Of a stretch of DNA of 64,000 nucleotides, positions 63,465-64,000 are shown in pieces. A program made the translations under genes and the position numbers. The stretch is from JBDTNQ01 sp039933635 (GTDB taxonomy: Bacteria; Acidobacteriota; Vicinamibacteria; Vicinamibacterales; SCN-69-37), in NCBI GenBank assembly GCA_039933635.1, contig JBDTNQ010000009.1:5510-69509 (forward strand), read 5' to 3'. Under the pieces are notes generated by a model. It was not told the DNA's origin, made no database searches, and saw nothing but the letters and a program-made list of their open reading frames with translations. Position 1 is the stretch's first letter, and each line of letters begins with the position of its first letter.

Positions 63465-64000
63465 ATGCGCACCTGGGCCATCATCGAGCGGGAGTTGCGA
63501 CGGTTCCGCCGCAGTCCGACGCTGATCGCGATGTCGCTCATGATGCCCGTACTGCAGCTCGTGATCCTGGGCTACGCGTTCGGGGGCAACGTCAAGCATC
63601 TGCAGGTCGGTGTGGTCGACCACGATCGCGGTGTGCCGGCCCTGCGTATTCGCGAACTGGCGCAGGCTGTCGCGTCCGGGGCCAAGACCTTCGACACGGT
63701 GGTGTACGCCGACGAAGGCGCGGCGATGCGCGATCTGCGGAACGGGCGCCTGAACGGCGTGTTGACGATCCCGCCAGACTACTCGCGCCGGCTGCTCGCA
63801 GGGGAGTCGCCGAGCGTCGCGCTGATCGAGGACAACAGTGACAACTTCGTCACCGCGACGCTCGCCGCCATTGTCGGCAACGTCATCGGCGAGGTGGGCC
63901 GGCCGGCCGTCTCGCCGCGACTGTCGAGCCAGCCGACGCTCGACGTCGTCGAGGTCTATCCCTACGTCCCGTACATCCAGTACCTGCTGCCCGGGTCGAT
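63465..64000 (+). CDS. ABC-2 type permease, partial
   Basis: Open from ATG 63465 to the right edge, so at least the last half is missing (178 codons visible). It starts MRTWAIIERELRRFRRSPTL, then MSLMMPVLQLVILGYAFGG is the first membrane helix. VGVVDHDRGVPALRIRELAQ and LTIPPDYSRRLLAGESPSVALIEDNSDNF form the large external domain seen in YbhS/YbhR-type permeases. It follows the ATPase by 3 nt. Together with HlyD this is a tripartite efflux pump; substrate unknown. Confidence 0.9.
   Translation, partial: MRTWAIIERELRRFRRSPTLIAMSLMMPVLQLVILGYAFGGNVKHLQVGVVDHDRGVPALRIRELAQAVASGAKTFDTVVYADEGAAMRDLRNGRLNGVLTIPPDYSRRLLAGESPSVALIEDNSDNFVTATLAAIVGNVIGEVGRPAVSPRLSSQPTLDVVEVYPYVPYIQYLLPGS

Overview
The window is a GC-rich, densely packed bacterial chromosome segment with about 54 protein genes on both strands. 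I saw no rRNA, tRNA, CRISPR array, transposase or phage gene. The most likely source is an acidobacterium of the Vicinamibacteria (subdivision 6) type. This is an inference from a remnant of the Acidobacteria-typical VWFA-related family, a Tes/MSS-like radical SAM enzyme, an imuA-imuB-dnaE2 mutasome and abundant short palindromic repeats. No marker gene proves it.

Layout. 1-9.8 kb is a phosphate and polyphosphate block: an exopolyphosphatase-type gene running off the left edge, a CHAD protein, sixA, glgC, an orphan OmpR-type regulator, a PhoU-like (DUF47) protein with a Pit permease behind Pho-box-like direct repeats, a phoB-phoR pair and a small nickel/cobalt-type transporter. 9.8-16.7 kb holds an MFS exporter divergent from the error-prone polymerase operon imuA-imuB-dnaE2, whose genes carry several in-frame repeat insertions. 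16.8-21.7 kb is a run of small accessory genes (DUF2809, exported hypothetical, YdeI family, a VWFA-family remnant, SET domain protein, YqiA-like esterase, SDR, GNAT). 21.7-28.5 kb has a malonate pair (matB, matC), an exported M3 peptidase, a SIMPL protein and a nucleotide-sugar dehydrogenase. 28.6-32.7 kb has msrP-msrQ and a 689-residue radical SAM protein that may crosslink lipid tails. 32.9-36.8 kb has a Gfo/Idh/MocA oxidoreductase, a CE15-like esterase and a LysR regulator.

36.9-58.9 kb is a nitrogen-assimilation island. gltB-gltD is followed by a GAF-AAA+-HTH sigma-54 activator. After an antiporter gene comes a candidate sigma-54 promoter with two upstream GACAT-N2-ATGTC palindromes, which would drive a TorF-like porin, glnD, glnK and amtB. 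Two more glnK-amtB pairs follow, giving three PII proteins and three ammonium channels in one row, each amtB followed by a long perfect hairpin. A Na+/H+ antiporter-type protein and a LOR/SDH-family protein (probable ornithine cyclodeaminase, releasing ammonia) close the island. The working model is ammonium uptake by the AmtB channels, gating by PII, PII modification by GlnD, assimilation by GltBD, and transcription through the linked activator.

58.9-64 kb holds an Fsr-type MFS transporter, moaA, and a HlyD-ABC-permease efflux operon whose promoter overlaps a perfect 16-bp palindrome typical of a TetR operator. It is cut by the right edge.
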